From Symsagittifera roscoffensis (taxonomy: Eukaryota; Xenacoelomorpha; Acoela; Convolutidae): 64,000 nt of DNA. The stretch lies in the NCBI RefSeq assembly GCF_963678635.1, contig NC_087070.1:8218539-8282538 (forward strand). The letters are read 5' to 3'. Below the pieces are notes generated by a model. That model saw nothing but the letters and a program-made list of their open reading frames with translations. It made no database searches and was not told the DNA's origin. The position numbers were made by a program, and so were the translations under genes. This document shows, in pieces, positions 11,805 to 24,160 of the stretch. Each line of letters begins with the position of its first letter. Within the stretch, counting starts at the first letter, position 1.

Positions 11805-12092
11805 AAACACCCGGAGAGGCTATTTTTACCAATCCGGAAGTGTCCTATTTTTGCCAATCCGGAAGGGTCCCAAGTTTGTCAATCCGGAAGGGTCCTATTT
11901 TTGCCAATCCGGAAGGATCCCAATTTTGCCCAGCCGGAATGGTCCTATTTTTGCCAATCCGGCAGGGTCCCAATTTTGCCAATCTGGAAGGGTCCTTTTT
12001 TGCCAATCCGGAGGGGTCCCAATTCGGAGGGGTCCTATTTTGCCATTCGGGAAGGGTCCTAATTTTTGTCAATCCGGAGGGGTCCCAGATAT
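11805..12092. repeat. 25-26-bp CCGGAAG minisatellite in A1
   Basis: About eleven diverged units of the form GCCAATCCGGAAGGGTCC with a T-rich spacer. Periodic open frames on both strands come from the repeat. The core CCGGAAG also occurs singly at about 10434, 11706 and 2024. CCGGAAG is the core of ETS-factor sites in animals, but nothing here shows binding. Confidence 0.9.
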
Positions 12093-12884
12093 ATCATTTT
12101 TTAATAAATATATCTAATGAACGTGGCTACAGGGATCCCCAAACGTAAGTAGACGAAAGTGAGATACATAGTGAAGAGTATTAGAATATTAGGAATCAGG
12201 CTAGAAACCAGTGTCGGCACTGTTAACTTGCCTTTAATTCAAAAATTGAAAAAACCATAGTAAAACAAAAACAGGTCTAAGCCCGGAGGTTTGCGACTCT
12301 AAGTCTAACTGAAAACAGAGTTTAAATACCAAACTATTTTTTGGAAAAGTGGTTGCCTTGAGGATTTTAGTAGGTCTAGCTCGGGCAATCCGAAGGCAGA
12401 TAAGTAACACAGGATTCGGTGGGTGCAATATTCGCCCGCTTGAGAAAAATACTGCCCTTAAGTTTTGTCTGTTTAGTGCGGCACTGAACAGGGAAAGCTC
12501 TTTCTTTAGAAACAAGTTCGAATATGGAATTGCGACAGACCAAGGGCAATACAAATTCAGTCTTTATAAAAAGTTATTATTTACCTTTCTTCGTTTTTGG
12601 TTTTAAATCCTCAATAATTCTTTTTGACTGCGTAGTGAGTACACTATTTTGTAGATATATTGATATCATCAGTCTGTGTTAGCTTCATATCCAATAACCA
12701 ACAATCATATGTTGTGAATAAATTGTATACACGCTGTACTGTGATAACCTAAAAGGATAGATGGTCACTACTTAAGTGAAACTTTCGGATTTTTTTGTTT
12801 TGTGTTATTTTTATCAGTAGCCAGACAATAAAAACCGCAGTAAACGAATTGAGTGTATAAGCGGTAAGAAGTGATAAATCAAAA

Positions 12885-13176
12885 ATGAGTCTAGACAAGT
12901 CGAGGATACCTAAACTAAGTGATGGCTCCAGAAAATTTATACCAAAGAAACAAAGAATATCAAGGAACGAACCTTTTTTTTGAAAGGTTCGCAAGGACCC
13001 GGAACAACAAAGTGAAGAAAGTTTCAGGCGGAATGGTTGAAACCAGGAGTCAAAAGTCCTCCGAAGGCCAAAATGCAATATTAGAAGTAGAGATCTATCC
13101 GGACCCTGCCCTGGACCCTGAGAATCGGGCGGGACATGGAACGAAAGGGAATGGGCACAGAAGAATGGCAATATAA
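12885..13176 (+). pseudogene. Short conserved ORF region, possible gag N-terminus fossil (A1)
   Basis: Begins with ATG and the reading MSLDKSRIPKLSDGSRKFI. The same region recurs at 17727, 20726 and 25504. It encodes a basic, RNA-binding-like stretch (FERFARTRNNKVKK), and downstream text contains METRSQ-like and proline/aspartate-rich wording reminiscent of Gag starts. It sits about 3 kb past an LTR-like end and primer-site-like motif, where gag would begin. It looks broken. It could also be a chance open stretch kept by recent duplication. Confidence 0.35.
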
Positions 13177-13385
13177 CAAGATTGATATTGTATAATTTTA
13201 TTTAAACATATTTCTATAATTAAACATTTAAATAAAACTTCGTTTTTTTTTATTGTTGAAGCACTTGAAAGTTTTTACCTAAAAAAAATCTATCATCATG
13301 ACCCATATGAGTAAAAATCACTTCGTTTTTTTTTTAAAACAATTAAAAAGGACAGTCAAAAAATTTTGAATTTTTATAGTAAAAA

Positions 13386-14110
13386 TCATCCCCCACACGC
13401 TATATAAAAAACAAAAGGATATATTTCGCTCCTTGTAACAAATCAATTATGGCAAATAAGCTTCTTTTTAACCAATTTGGAACGATATCGAAGACGGATT
13501 AAATCTCTGCTTAGGCATCAATAGCGAAAAATATCGCGCGTCAATTGTCCCAAATTGGCCAAAACTCCAATATTTAAACCCCCATAACTTTACAAAAAAT
13601 GATCAAAGAAGAAATATCTTTTCCAATTTTTAGGCTCATTTTTAAGCTAAGCGATATAAGAAAATCCGTCAAAAATGGTTAGTTAAAAAGTCGAAAATTG
13701 TCTGAAGAAAAAAACCAACCCCGAGCACAAAAATTCTGTTACTTTCGTATCGAAGGTCGGAACAACGAGCTTTCTCCAACTAATTTGGAACGTTTTCTAA
13801 GAAAGATTAAATCTACGCTTACGCATTAATAGCGCGAAATATATCGCGCGTTAATTGTCCCAAATTGTCAAAATGGCAATTTTTGAACCCCCATAACTTT
13901 ACAAAAAATGATCAAATTTTTCAAATTTAAGATCAAGACAATGATACCTTTTCAATGATATTTTAAAAAAAATTCCGTCAAAAATGGTTAGTTAAAAACT
14001 CAAAATTTGTGTGAAGAAAAAAACCCACTCCAATCACAAATATTCCGTTACTTTCGTATCGAAAGTCGGAACAATAAGTTTTTTCCCTTCCAGACTTCAA
14101 CAAACATTGT
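13386..14110. repeat. Two ~310-bp hairpin repeats (M3) in A1
   Basis: Two tandem units share CAATTTGGAACG-like, TTAATTGTCCCAAATTG and CCGTTACTTTCGTATCGAA words. Each carries the near-palindrome ATTAATAGCGCGA...TCGCGCGTTAAT. The family recurs at about 18.25, 20.3, 21.3-21.9, 23.5-24.1, 26.1-26.7, 28.3-28.9, 41.1 and 51.1 kb. Confidence 0.85.
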
Positions 14111-16614
14111 TTTGTTGATGTTAAAAATCAACGTCTTTCAGCATTTACATCAAAAAGACTACAATAGAAAAAAAACTAACTAAAACCCATGGGGTTTTCA
14201 TGTTTTAAACAGAATTAACAGGAATCGATTTGATTTTTGATAATGCAACCCAAGTTCAGGTCGTGGTTTTATGTTCAGACCGCGAGGACCAAAATTTATC
14301 ATCTTCAGACCATTCAAAGGCAGACCATTCAAAGGGAAAGGTTGATCAATCTCCGATGGATTTGATAATTTTTATCTACTGAACAAAAACAAAAGTAAAA
14401 TAATAAATAAGTAGTAGCCCTGTTTTTAGGAGTGACCTCGTGGTCTGGGGATACTGAGACCCAGCCAGGAGCTCACAATTTTGCATGTAACTAAGTTAAT
14501 CTGTGCGTTCTGGCCGATAGCCCAAAAACAGTAATGATTTTGTTGCGCGTTCCGATGTTGAAAGGACCACTTAAAGAACTGGCTTTGGCAGAGACGGTTA
14601 AAAGCATCTAGAGCTGTGTTTAGACGCTAGCCATTCGTGTTACAACCTAGCTTTATTTTCAATTGATATGTACTTCCGGGCGAATGTTACATATATGTTT
14701 TATTGGCGCTCCTGGATGTTAGTCTTTTTTATATCATGATCGGCAGAACCATTAACGAGCACTCCGCGCCGAGTGGATGCTCTAAATAAAACGCTTAGCA
14801 CAGGGGCGGAAGGGTACTTCGGAACGCGGAAGCCTTCCAGATTCCCGGATTTACTTTTTTAACCTAAATTTCACGTATCGTGAAGGATGGGGGGATTCGC
14901 GGTCCCGTCGTTCCCTGAGCGGTATATGACCAAAAACACTTAAAGATATACAAGAAACGAAAGAAAAAGTAGAATAGTACCCAAGAAAAAACCACAAAAA
15001 GAAAGAAATTACCGAAAAAACAAAAAATAATTTTTTTAAGTTTTTAAAATATGTACAATTCAGCAACCCAGACGAGATGTGATCCGACCCTCCCGTTTTT
15101 TGTTGTTAGATATTTTATTGTTGCAGTCATTCAAATCAAAAACCATCGTTAGGATCAAAATTGTGGCCCGTTTCTGGTGTTTGTACTGTATGGTTGTTTG
15201 AGTTTTTGAGCGTTTTATTGCTAATTCGCTCTCAATCCGGAAGGGTCTCGGGATCAGAGCGGAAGACTGATCCGGCAAGCAGTGCAAGGAGCAGCAGGAA
15301 GGGTCTCAAGGACAACAACCATCGACTGTTGGGTATCGTTAACAATTTTTGTATCCCTTTTGGTACAGAAATTAAGATATCAATCTGTGGGGGGCTCGAC
15401 AGTGACTGCACTGAAGTGACCCTCCACCGAGTTGCGAATTTCCGACTTAAGCACCTTAATTCAGATATTGAACAAACCCGGAGGGGTATAAAATTACTAG
15501 TATTACTATTTATACTGCCTCTATTATTACTCCTATATCGTTTTTTAGTGAAAAACATAGTAAACAGACCGGTTTTTAGGGTCAAAATAGTGATATTTTG
15601 ATCCCCCACAAATCGCGATTTTTGAATTATTGATATTTTTGAAACATTAAAAAGCGCTAAACTAGTGAGTTACATCGTAACTGTACTGTACTAGTAAAAT
15701 TAGTAGAAACGGTTAAATTTAGTTTGGACGTGGTTGGAACTAATTGGGTGCTGAAATCAAACTTTTGTCTATTTTTAAAAAAACGAAACCCACAAAATAA
15801 GAAAAATTTTTGAAATTTTTGAGTTAAGACAATAGAAATAGTTATTAGGAAAACTCTCACTAATGAATCGACATGTTTAAAAACTGTTTGCGAATAACCT
15901 TCCGGGCCCCAATGAAATCGAACTTAACGTGTTTGATTTAGTGGATTCATTAATTCGGAGGGGTCCAAACAGCAATGTTTTTGACAAATTTTTTCAACTG
16001 GGACGTTTTAGATCGGGTTTTTTGTATTGATCTAGAAAAGTATAGGCCTTCTAAGCTCGGATCAATAATGTTTAGGTCAATAAGACAAGAATTGCGAAAA
16101 AAGTTAGGAAGAACCTATAAGATCGAAAATTTTTTGTTTTTTGAAGAAAAGACGTTTTGGTTAATAACTTTAGAACTACTGGACAGATTCAGTTTAACTT
16201 GGTATCGTTAGAACAGAAATTAGGCGAGCTTACTTATAAAGTTTTTTTTTTGAAAAAAAAGGATAAAAATTTTTTAAGGTTGTTTTCAGCAAAGTTACCA
16301 ATTTGTGAAGGTAGACCTTTCACGTTTTGTAAATTTTTTTCGGAAAGCACTTATACACCTACCAAACGGTAGTAACGGTTAATTAACGCAATTTTACGCT
16401 GTTATCGACAAAAATGAAGGGCTAAGGAACCCAGAAAGAGATAGTCGAGTCAAACTAGGCTAGTCATAAGACCCTTCACAGTTAAGGAAAATCGTCAAAT
16501 CAGCAGCTTAGCTTCAATCCGGAAGGATCTAGGGCCGGAATATACCCTTCCTAGTTAGTTCATATAGCATATTAGGCTCGGAAACCGTATCAGGAAGTGT
16601 TTGGGTGTGGTTTT

Positions 16615-16930
16615 TAAAGGCCCGGAAAGGCTATTTTTACCAATCCGGAAGGGTCCCAATTTTGCCAAACGAGAAAGGTCCTATTTTTTGCCAATCCGGA
16701 AGGGTCCCAAGTTTGTACAATCCGGAAGGGTCCTATTTTTGCCAATCCGGAAGGATCCCAATTTTGCCCAGCCGGAATGGTCCTATTTTTGCCAATCCAG
16801 CAGGGTCCCACTTTTGCCAATCTGGAAGGGTCCTTTTTTGCCAATCCGGAGGGGTCATAATTCGGAGGGGTCCTATTTTGCCATTCGGGAAGGGTCCTAA
16901 TTTTTGTCAATCCAGAGGGGTCCCAGATAT
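16615..16930. repeat. 25-26-bp CCGGAAG minisatellite in A2
   Basis: Same array as at 11.8 kb, with about the same unit number and slightly different unit spellings (for example CCAATCCAGCAGG). It is therefore a paralogous copy carried along by the 4.8-kb duplication. Confidence 0.9.
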
Positions 16931-17726
16931 ATCATTTTTTAATAAATATATCTAACGAACGTGGCTACAGGGATCCCCAAACGTAAGTAGACGAAAGTGA
17001 GATACATAGTGAAGAGTATTAGAATATTAGGAATCAGGCTAGAAACCAGTGTCGGCACTGTTAACTTGCCTTTAATTCAAAAATTGAAAAAACCATAGTA
17101 AAACAAAAACAGGTCTAAGCCCGGAGGTTTGCGACTCTAAGTCTAACTGAAAACAGAGTTTAAATACCAAACTATTTTTTGGAAAAGTGGTTGCCTTGAG
17201 GATTTTAGTAGGTCTAGCTCGGGCAATCCGAAGGCAGATAAGTAACACAGGATTCGGTGGGTGCAATATTCGCCCGCTTGAGAAAAATACTGCCCTTAAG
17301 TTTTGTATGTTCAGTGCGGCACTGAACAGGGAAAGCTCTTTCTTTAGAAACAAGTTCGAATATGGAATTGCGACAGACCAAGGGCAATACAAATTCAGTC
17401 TTTGGAAAAAGTTATTATTTACCTTTCTTCGTTTTTGGTTTTAAATCCTCAATAATTGTTCTTGACTGGGTAGTGAGTACACTATTTTGTAGATATATTG
17501 ATATCTATCATCAGTCTGTGTTAGCTTCATATTCAATAACCAACAATCATATGTTGTGAATAAATTGTATACACGCTGTACTGTGATAACCTAAAAGGAT
17601 AGATGGTCACTACTTAAGTGAAACTTTCGGATTTTTTTGTTTTGTGTTATTTTTATCAGTAGCCAGACAATAAAAACCGCAGTAAACGAATTGAGTGTAT
17701 AAGCGGTAAGAAGTGATAAATCAAAA

Positions 17727-18018
17727 ATGAGTCTAGACAAGTCGAGGATACCTAAACTAAGTGATGGCTCCAGAAAATTTATACCAAAGAAACAAAGAAT
17801 ATCAAGGAACGAACCTTTTTTTTGAAAGGTTCGCAAGGACCCGGAACAACAAAGTGAAGAAAGTTTCAGGCGGAATGGTTGAAACTAGGAGTCAAAATCC
17901 CTCCGAAGGCCAAAATGCAATATTAGAAGCAGAGATCTATCCGGACCCTGCCCTGGACCCTGAGAATTGGGCGGGACATAGAACGAAAGGGAATGGGCAC
18001 AGAAGAATGGCAATATAA
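17727..18018 (+). pseudogene. Short conserved ORF region (A2 copy)
   Basis: Copy of the region at 12885 with few differences. See that entry for the reasoning. Broken, and probably the beginning of a gag-like fossil. Confidence 0.3.
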
Positions 18019-18722
18019 CAAGATTGATATTGTATAATTTTATTTAAACAAATTTCTATAATTAAACATATAAATATAACTTAGTTTTTTTGATTATTGA
18101 AGCACTTGAAAGTTTTTACCAAAAAAAAAATATATCATCATGACCCATATGAGTGAAAATCACTTCGTTTTTTTTTTTAAAACAATTAAAAAGGACAGTC
18201 AAAAAATTTTGAATTTTTATAGTAAAAATCATCCCCCACACGCTATATATCGCGCGTTAATTGTCCCAAATTGTCAAAATGGCAATTTTTGAACCCCCAT
18301 AACTTTACAAAAAATGATCAAATTTTTCAAATTTAAGATCAAGACAATGATACCTTTTCAATGATATTTAAAAAAAAATTCCGTCAAAAATGGTTAGTTA
18401 AAAACTCAAAATTTGTGTGAAGAAAAAAACCCACTCCAAGCACAAATATTCCGTTACTTTCGTATCGAAAGTCGGAACAATAAGTTTTTTCCCTTCCAGA
18501 CTTCAACAAACATTGTTTTGTTGATGTTAAAAATCAACGTCTTTCAGCATTTACATCAAAAAGACTACAATAGAAAAAAAAATTAACTAAAACCCATGGG
18601 GTTTTCATGTTTTAAACAGAATTAACAGATATCGATTTGATTTTTGATAATGCATCCCAAGTTCAGGTCGTGGTTTTATGTTCAGACCGCGTGGACCAAA
18701 ATTTATCATCTTCAGACCATTC

Positions 18723-20424
18723 AAAACGCTATGTTCAGACTGTTCAATCAATTGATTTTCGAAATTCAACTGATTTTTCGTTCAGTAATACGAATAACTA
18801 TAAAAATTAATAAACTTCAGTTTTGTGGACCAAGTAAAGATCCTTTTTCAGAATAATTAAAGTATCAGTCATTCAGTAGTGAGCAATTTTGTTCCAAACA
18901 TGTTTTCTTATAAGTGAGAGGAATAATATACTGGTCTGATAACTTAAGCCGGTTATCTAAAAATTGCAAAAAGAGAACAAATTTTCCCCATTTTGCAATT
19001 GACGGATTGTTATTAAGACCCGAAGAAACGAAAAATTAGTTTTTAGGCATTATCTGGCCTTTTTCTAATTTTTTTCATTTGAATTTAAGAATGATCTCGA
19101 AGAAAGTCTTTTAATTAGATATTTCTCAAAGTAATTTACTCATAACGTAGAAAATTTTTTTCAAAAAATAAGCTCTTTTTGCTTGGTTGACTGTATATGT
19201 ATGACAAACCAACCACTAATATAACAACTCGGCGAAATTAAGTATCTTATAGCCCAGACGTCAAAATAATTTTCCTTTTTACAACTTGATTGTTTGAAAC
19301 TTATTGACTAAAAAGAAAACCAATGTTCCGCAAAGCCCTAATTCTCCCAACTGCCCCTAATTGGTATCAGAGTGTTTTTGGTGAAAAAAATTAACACACC
19401 ATAAACTTTGGACATTATCTAATATCATGATCTAAAAACATCAAGGCAATCACACGAAATTAATGCGACCAAATTGCAACAATTTCGTAATGATAAGTAA
19501 AAAATTTGCGTTAAGTTTTCAGCATCGTAAAAAAATCTATACAGCACGCATAAATTAGTCCAGAGCATAGCCTTATCAGCAATTTTCAAACCCCCGGATT
19601 TTTACATGTTGACAAACAATTTAAATTAAACGCAACAAAGCAGAAAAGTACATGATCCTATCGTTTTTCAAATTTAAAGGACAATTTGAGATTGGCAATT
19701 TTTTTTGATAATTTCAAAGTCATTTGAGAAAACTGGGTCCAAAAATAAAGTTTTTTTTTGCTGGGAAAATTGAAATAGAAAACCCTTTATTGAAACTCGT
19801 CGTAATTTTTACAGCTTTGCTGTTCAATGGAATCCTTCCTTCTAACAAAGGAAAGAAATCGAACTTACAAAACTTTAAAAACAAGTCATAAATCAACCGT
19901 GAGTATTTAAATTTGATTATGAACACAAATTTTAAGACAAAAAAACAACAAAAAAACTCATCATGATTAATGATTCGACTGCTTATGACTACGTTTATCG
20001 ACTTTTGAAATTAATGAGAAAAAATGATGTAAAATGTGTCTTAACACTTGAAATTTTTTCCAGAAACGATTACTTTGACTGAATAAAAAAACCAACTATA
20101 GCTTGAATATTTTGCTGTTTCTTCGAAAAGCATCTGAAAAACATCTGAAAACTAATAAACCCGGGCTGAGATGCTCGACTCATGATTTGACCGAAACGGT
20201 CGAACGGAGTATAAAGTACAAATAAAGTACAAAAGGATAGTACAAAAGGATAGATTTGGCTCCTTGTAACAAACCAATTAGGGCAAATAAGCTTCTTTTA
20301 ACCAATTTGGAACAATTTCTAAGACGGATTAACTCTCCGCTTACGCGTTAATAGCGCAAAATATACCGCGCGTTAATTGTCCCGAACTGGCCAAAAGTGC
20401 AATCTTTAAACCCCCATAACTTTA
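18723..20424. repeat. Mosaic repeat segment M4 and linker
   Basis: A/T-rich segment with no gene seen. It is homologous to 24.4-25.3, 29.2-30.6 and, with differences, 22.2-23.5 and 26.9-28.2 kb. At about 20160-20208 it carries the 5' inverted end of the 765-bp element seen whole at 30603 (CCCGGGCTGAGATGCTCGAC). This joins a TATAAAGTACAAATAAAGTAC linker and part of a hairpin repeat. The part from about 20421 rejoins unit-A sequence equivalent to 12589, so a recombination junction lies here. Confidence 0.7.
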
Positions 20425-20725
20425 CCTTTCTTCATTTTTGGTTTTAAATCCTCAATAATTGTTCTTGACTGGGTAGTGAGTACACTATTTTTTAGATATA
20501 TTGATATCATCAGTCTGTGTTAGCTTCATATCCAATAACCAACAATCATATGTTTTGAATAAATTGTATACACGCTGTACTGTGATAACCTAAAAGGATA
20601 GATGGTCACTACTTAAGTGAAACTTTCGGATTTTTTTGTTTTGTGTTATTTTTATCAGTAGCCAGACAATAAAAACCGCAGTAAACGAATTGAGTGTATA
20701 AGCGGTAAGAAGTGATAAATCAAAA

Positions 20726-20923
20726 ATGAGTCTAGACAAGTCGAGGATACCTAAACTAAGTGATGGCTCCAGAAAATTTATACCAAAGAAACAAAGAATA
20801 TCAATGAACGAACCTTTTTTTGAAAGGTTCGCAAGGACCCGGAACAACAAAGTGAAGAAAGTTTCAGGCGGATGGTTGAAACCAGGAGACAAAAGTCTTC
20901 CGAAGGCCAAAATGCAATATTAG
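20726..20923 (+). CDS. Short basic ORF, possible gag-start fossil (B1 copy)
   Basis: 65 residues from ATG, beginning MSLDKSRIPKLSDG and containing FERFARTRNNKVKKVSGG. It is identical to the copy at 25504 and related to the regions at 12885 and 17727. The strong positive charge (Lys/Arg about one in four) would suit nucleic-acid binding. No family is assigned. Context suggests it is the surviving beginning of a retroelement Gag. Its persistence is equally explained by the recent 4778-bp duplication. Confidence 0.3.
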   Translation: MSLDKSRIPKLSDGSRKFIPKKQRISMNEPFFERFARTRNNKVKKVSGGWLKPGDKSLPKAKMQY

Positions 20924-21239
20924 AAGTAGAGATCTATCCGGACCCTGCCCTGGACCCTGAGAATCGGGCGGGACATGGAACGAAAGGGAATGGGCACAGA
21001 AGAATGGCAATATAACAAGATTGATATTTTATAATTCTATTTAAACTTATTTCTATAATTAAACATATAAATATGACTTCGTTTTTTTTATTATTAAAAC
21101 ACTTGAAAATTTTTTCCTAAAAAAAAACAAAAAAATCATCATGACCCATATGAGTGAAAATCACTTCGTTTTTTTTTTGTTTTTAAAAAACAATTAAAAA
21201 GGACCATCAAGTAAAAATGATCCCCCACACGCTATATAA

Positions 21240-21910
21240 AAAACAAAAGGATATATTTCGCTCCTTGTAACAAATCAATTATGACAAATAAGCTTCTTTT
21301 TAGCCAATTTGGAACGATATCGAAGGCGGATTAAATCTCTGCTTACGCATTAATAGCGCAAAAATTATCGCGCGTTAATTGTCCCAATTTGGCCAAAATT
21401 CCAATATTAAAACCCCCACAACTTTACAAAAAATGATCAAAGAAAGAATATCTTTTCAAGTTTTTAAGCTCATTTTTATGCTAAGCGATATAAGAAAATC
21501 CGTCAAAAATGGTTTGTTAAAAAGTCGAAAATTGTCTGAAGAAAAAAAACCAACCCCGAGCACCAATATTCCGTTACTTTCGCATCGAAGGTCGGAACAA
21601 CGAGCTTTTTCCAACCGATTTGGAACGTTTTCTAAGAAAGATTAAATCTACGCTTACGCATTAAAAGCGCGAAATATATCGCGCGTTAATTGTCCCAAAT
21701 TGTCAAAATGGCAATTTTTAAACACCCATAACTTTACAAAAAATGATCAAATTTTTCATATTTAAGCTCAAGACAACAATACTTTTTCAATGATATTTTT
21801 AAAAAAATCCGTCAAAAATGGTTAGTTAAAAAATCAAAAATTGTGTGAAGAAAAAAACCCACTCCGAGCACAAATATTCCGTTACATTCGCATCGAAAAC
21901 CGGAACAATA
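21240..21910. repeat. Hairpin repeats M3 in B1, first pair
   Basis: Two ~310-bp units, each with GCGCGTTAATTGTCCC and the GCGCGA...TCGCGC hairpin. The open frame at 21379-21645 crosses a unit boundary and is not taken as a gene. Confidence 0.85.
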
Positions 21911-23449
21911 AGTTTTTTCCCTTCCAGACTTCAACAAACATTGTTCTGTTGATGTTAAAAATCAACGTACTTCAGCATTCACATCAAAAAGACTACAAAA
22001 GAAAAAAAACTAACTAAAACCCATGGGGCTTTCATGTTTTAAACAGAATTAACAGGAATCGATTTGATTTTTGATAATGCATCCCAAGTTCAGGTCGTGG
22101 TTTTATGTTCAGACCGCGTGGACCAAAATTTATCATCTTCAGACCATTCAAAACGCTATGTTTTGACTGTAATATACTGGTCTGATAACTTAAGCAGGTT
22201 ATCTAAAAGTTGCAAAAAGAGAACAAATTTTCCCCATTTTGCAATTGACGGATTGTTTTTAAGACCCGAAGAAACTAAAAGTTTCTTTTGGGAATTATCT
22301 GGCCTTTTTCTAATTTTTTTCATTTAAATTTAAGAATGATCACGTAGAAAGTCTTTTTAATAGATAATTCTTGAAGTAATTTACTCATAACGTAGAAAAC
22401 TTTTTTCAAAAAATAAGCTTTTTTTGCTTGGTTGACTGTATATGTATGACAAACCAACCACTAATATAACAACTCGGCAAAATTAAGTATCTTATAGCCC
22501 AGACGTCAAAATAATTTTCCTTTTTTTAACTTGATTGTTTGAACTTATTGACTAAAAAGAAAACCAATGTTCCGCAAAGCCCTAATTCTCCCAACTGCCC
22601 CTAATTGGTATCAGAGTGTTTTTGGTGAAAAAAATTAACTTACCATAAACTTTGGACATTATCTAATATCATGTCTAAAAACATCAAGGCAATCACACGA
22701 AATTAATGCGACCAAATTGCAACAATTTCGTAATGATAAGTAAAAAATTTGCGTTAAGTTTTCAGCATCGTAAAAAAATTTATACAGCACGCATAAATTA
22801 GTCCAGAGCATAGCCTTATTAGCAATTTTCAAACCCCCGGATTTTTACAAGTTGACAAACAATTTAAATTAAACGCACCAAAGCAGAAAAGTACATGACC
22901 CTATCGTTTTTCAAATTTAAAGGACAATTTAAGATTGGCAATTTTTTTGATAATTTCAAAGTCATTTGAGAAAACTGGGTCCAAAAATAAAGTTTTTTTT
23001 GCTGGGAAAATTGAAATAGAAAATCCTTTATTGAAACTCGTCGTAACTTTTACAGCTTTGCTGTTCAATAGAATCCTTCCTTCTTACAAAGGAAAGAAAT
23101 CGAACTTACAAAACTTTAAAAACAAGTCATAAATCAACCGTGAAAATTTAAATTTGATTATGAACACAAATTTTAAGACAAAAAAACAACAAAAAAACTC
23201 ATCATGATTAATGATTCGACTGCTTATGACTACGTTTATCCACTTTTGAAATTAATGGGGAAAAAATGATGTAAAATGTGTCTTAACACTTAAAATTTTT
23301 TCCGAAAACGATTACTTTGACTGAATAAAAAACCAACTATAGCTTGAATATTCCGCTGTTTCTTCGAAAAGCATCTGAAAAACATCTGAAAACTAATAAA
23401 CCCGGGCTGAGATGCACGACTCGTGATTTTACCGAAACGGTCGAACGGA

Positions 23450-24160
23450 GTATAAAGTACAAATAAAGTACAAAAGGATAGTACAAAAGGATAGATTTCG
23501 CTCCTTGTAACAAACCAATTAGGGCAAATAAGCTTCTTTTAACCAATTTGGAACGATTTCTAAGACGGAATAACTCTCCGCTTACGCGTTAATTGCGCGA
23601 AAAATACCGCGCGTTAATTGTCCCGAACTGGCCAAAATGGCAATCTTTAAACCTCCATATCTCTACGAAAAATGATCACAGGTGAAATATCTTTTCAAAT
23701 TTGAGCTCAAAACAACAATACCTTTTGAATGATATAAGAAAAGATGTCAAAAATGGTTAGTTAAAAAGTCTAAAGTTGTCTGAAGAAAAAAACCAACCCC
23801 GAGCACAAATATTCCGTTACTTTCGTATCGAAGGTCGGAACAACGAGCTTCCTCTAACCAAATTGGAACGTTTTCTAAGAAAGATTAATTCTACACTTAC
23901 GCATTAATAGCGCGAAATATATCGCGCGTTAATTGTCCCAAATTGTCAAAATGGAATTTTTCAAACCCCCATAACTTTACCAAAAATGATCAAATTTTTC
24001 AAATTTAAGCTCAAGACAATAATACCTTTTCAATGATATTTTTTTAAAAATCGGTCAAAAATGGTTGGTTAAAAGTCAAAATTTGTGTGAAGAAGAAAAC
24101 CCACTCCGAGCACAAGTATTCCGTTACTTTCGTATCGAAAGTCGGAACAATAACTTTTTT
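23450..24160. repeat. Hairpin repeats M3 in B1, second pair
   Basis: Second round of the ~2.24-kb sub-unit. It follows a truncated end of the 765-bp inverted-repeat element (CCCGGGCTGAGATGC at about 23401) and the TACAAAAGGATAG linker. Confidence 0.85.

Larger units (their letters stand above)
9524..14332 (+). repeat. Tandem unit A1 (4.8 kb)
   Basis: Direct copy of 14333-18722 with about 2-3% substitutions by eye plus small length changes. Both copies start at the same AGGGAAAGGTTGATC boundary although their left flanks differ. In order it contains: an LTR-like end (9524-9865, finishing TGTTACA), TGGCGCTCCTGGA at 9878-9890 resembling a primer site, a ~3-kb leader without a clear gene, a CCGGAAG minisatellite (11.8-12.1 kb), a short ORF starting at 12885, and two ~310-bp hairpin repeats (13.4-14.1 kb). 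The architecture mirrors the gag-like fossil to its left, so A is probably the 5' part of a second LTR-type fossil, not a host locus. Confidence 0.8.
14333..18722 (+). repeat. Tandem unit A2
   Basis: Second copy of the 4.8-kb unit, shorter than A1 towards its right end. It repeats the LTR-like end, the primer-site-like TGGCGCTCC near 14704, the leader, the minisatellite at 16.6-16.93 kb and the short ORF region at 17727. Past about 18722 it continues into sequence that A1 lacks, so A1 is the truncated copy on that side. Confidence 0.8.

Noticed and set aside
11790-12148. Open frames in all three plus-strand phases through the CCGGAAG array
   Set aside because: All frames stay open because the 25-26-bp unit lacks stops. 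Not genes.
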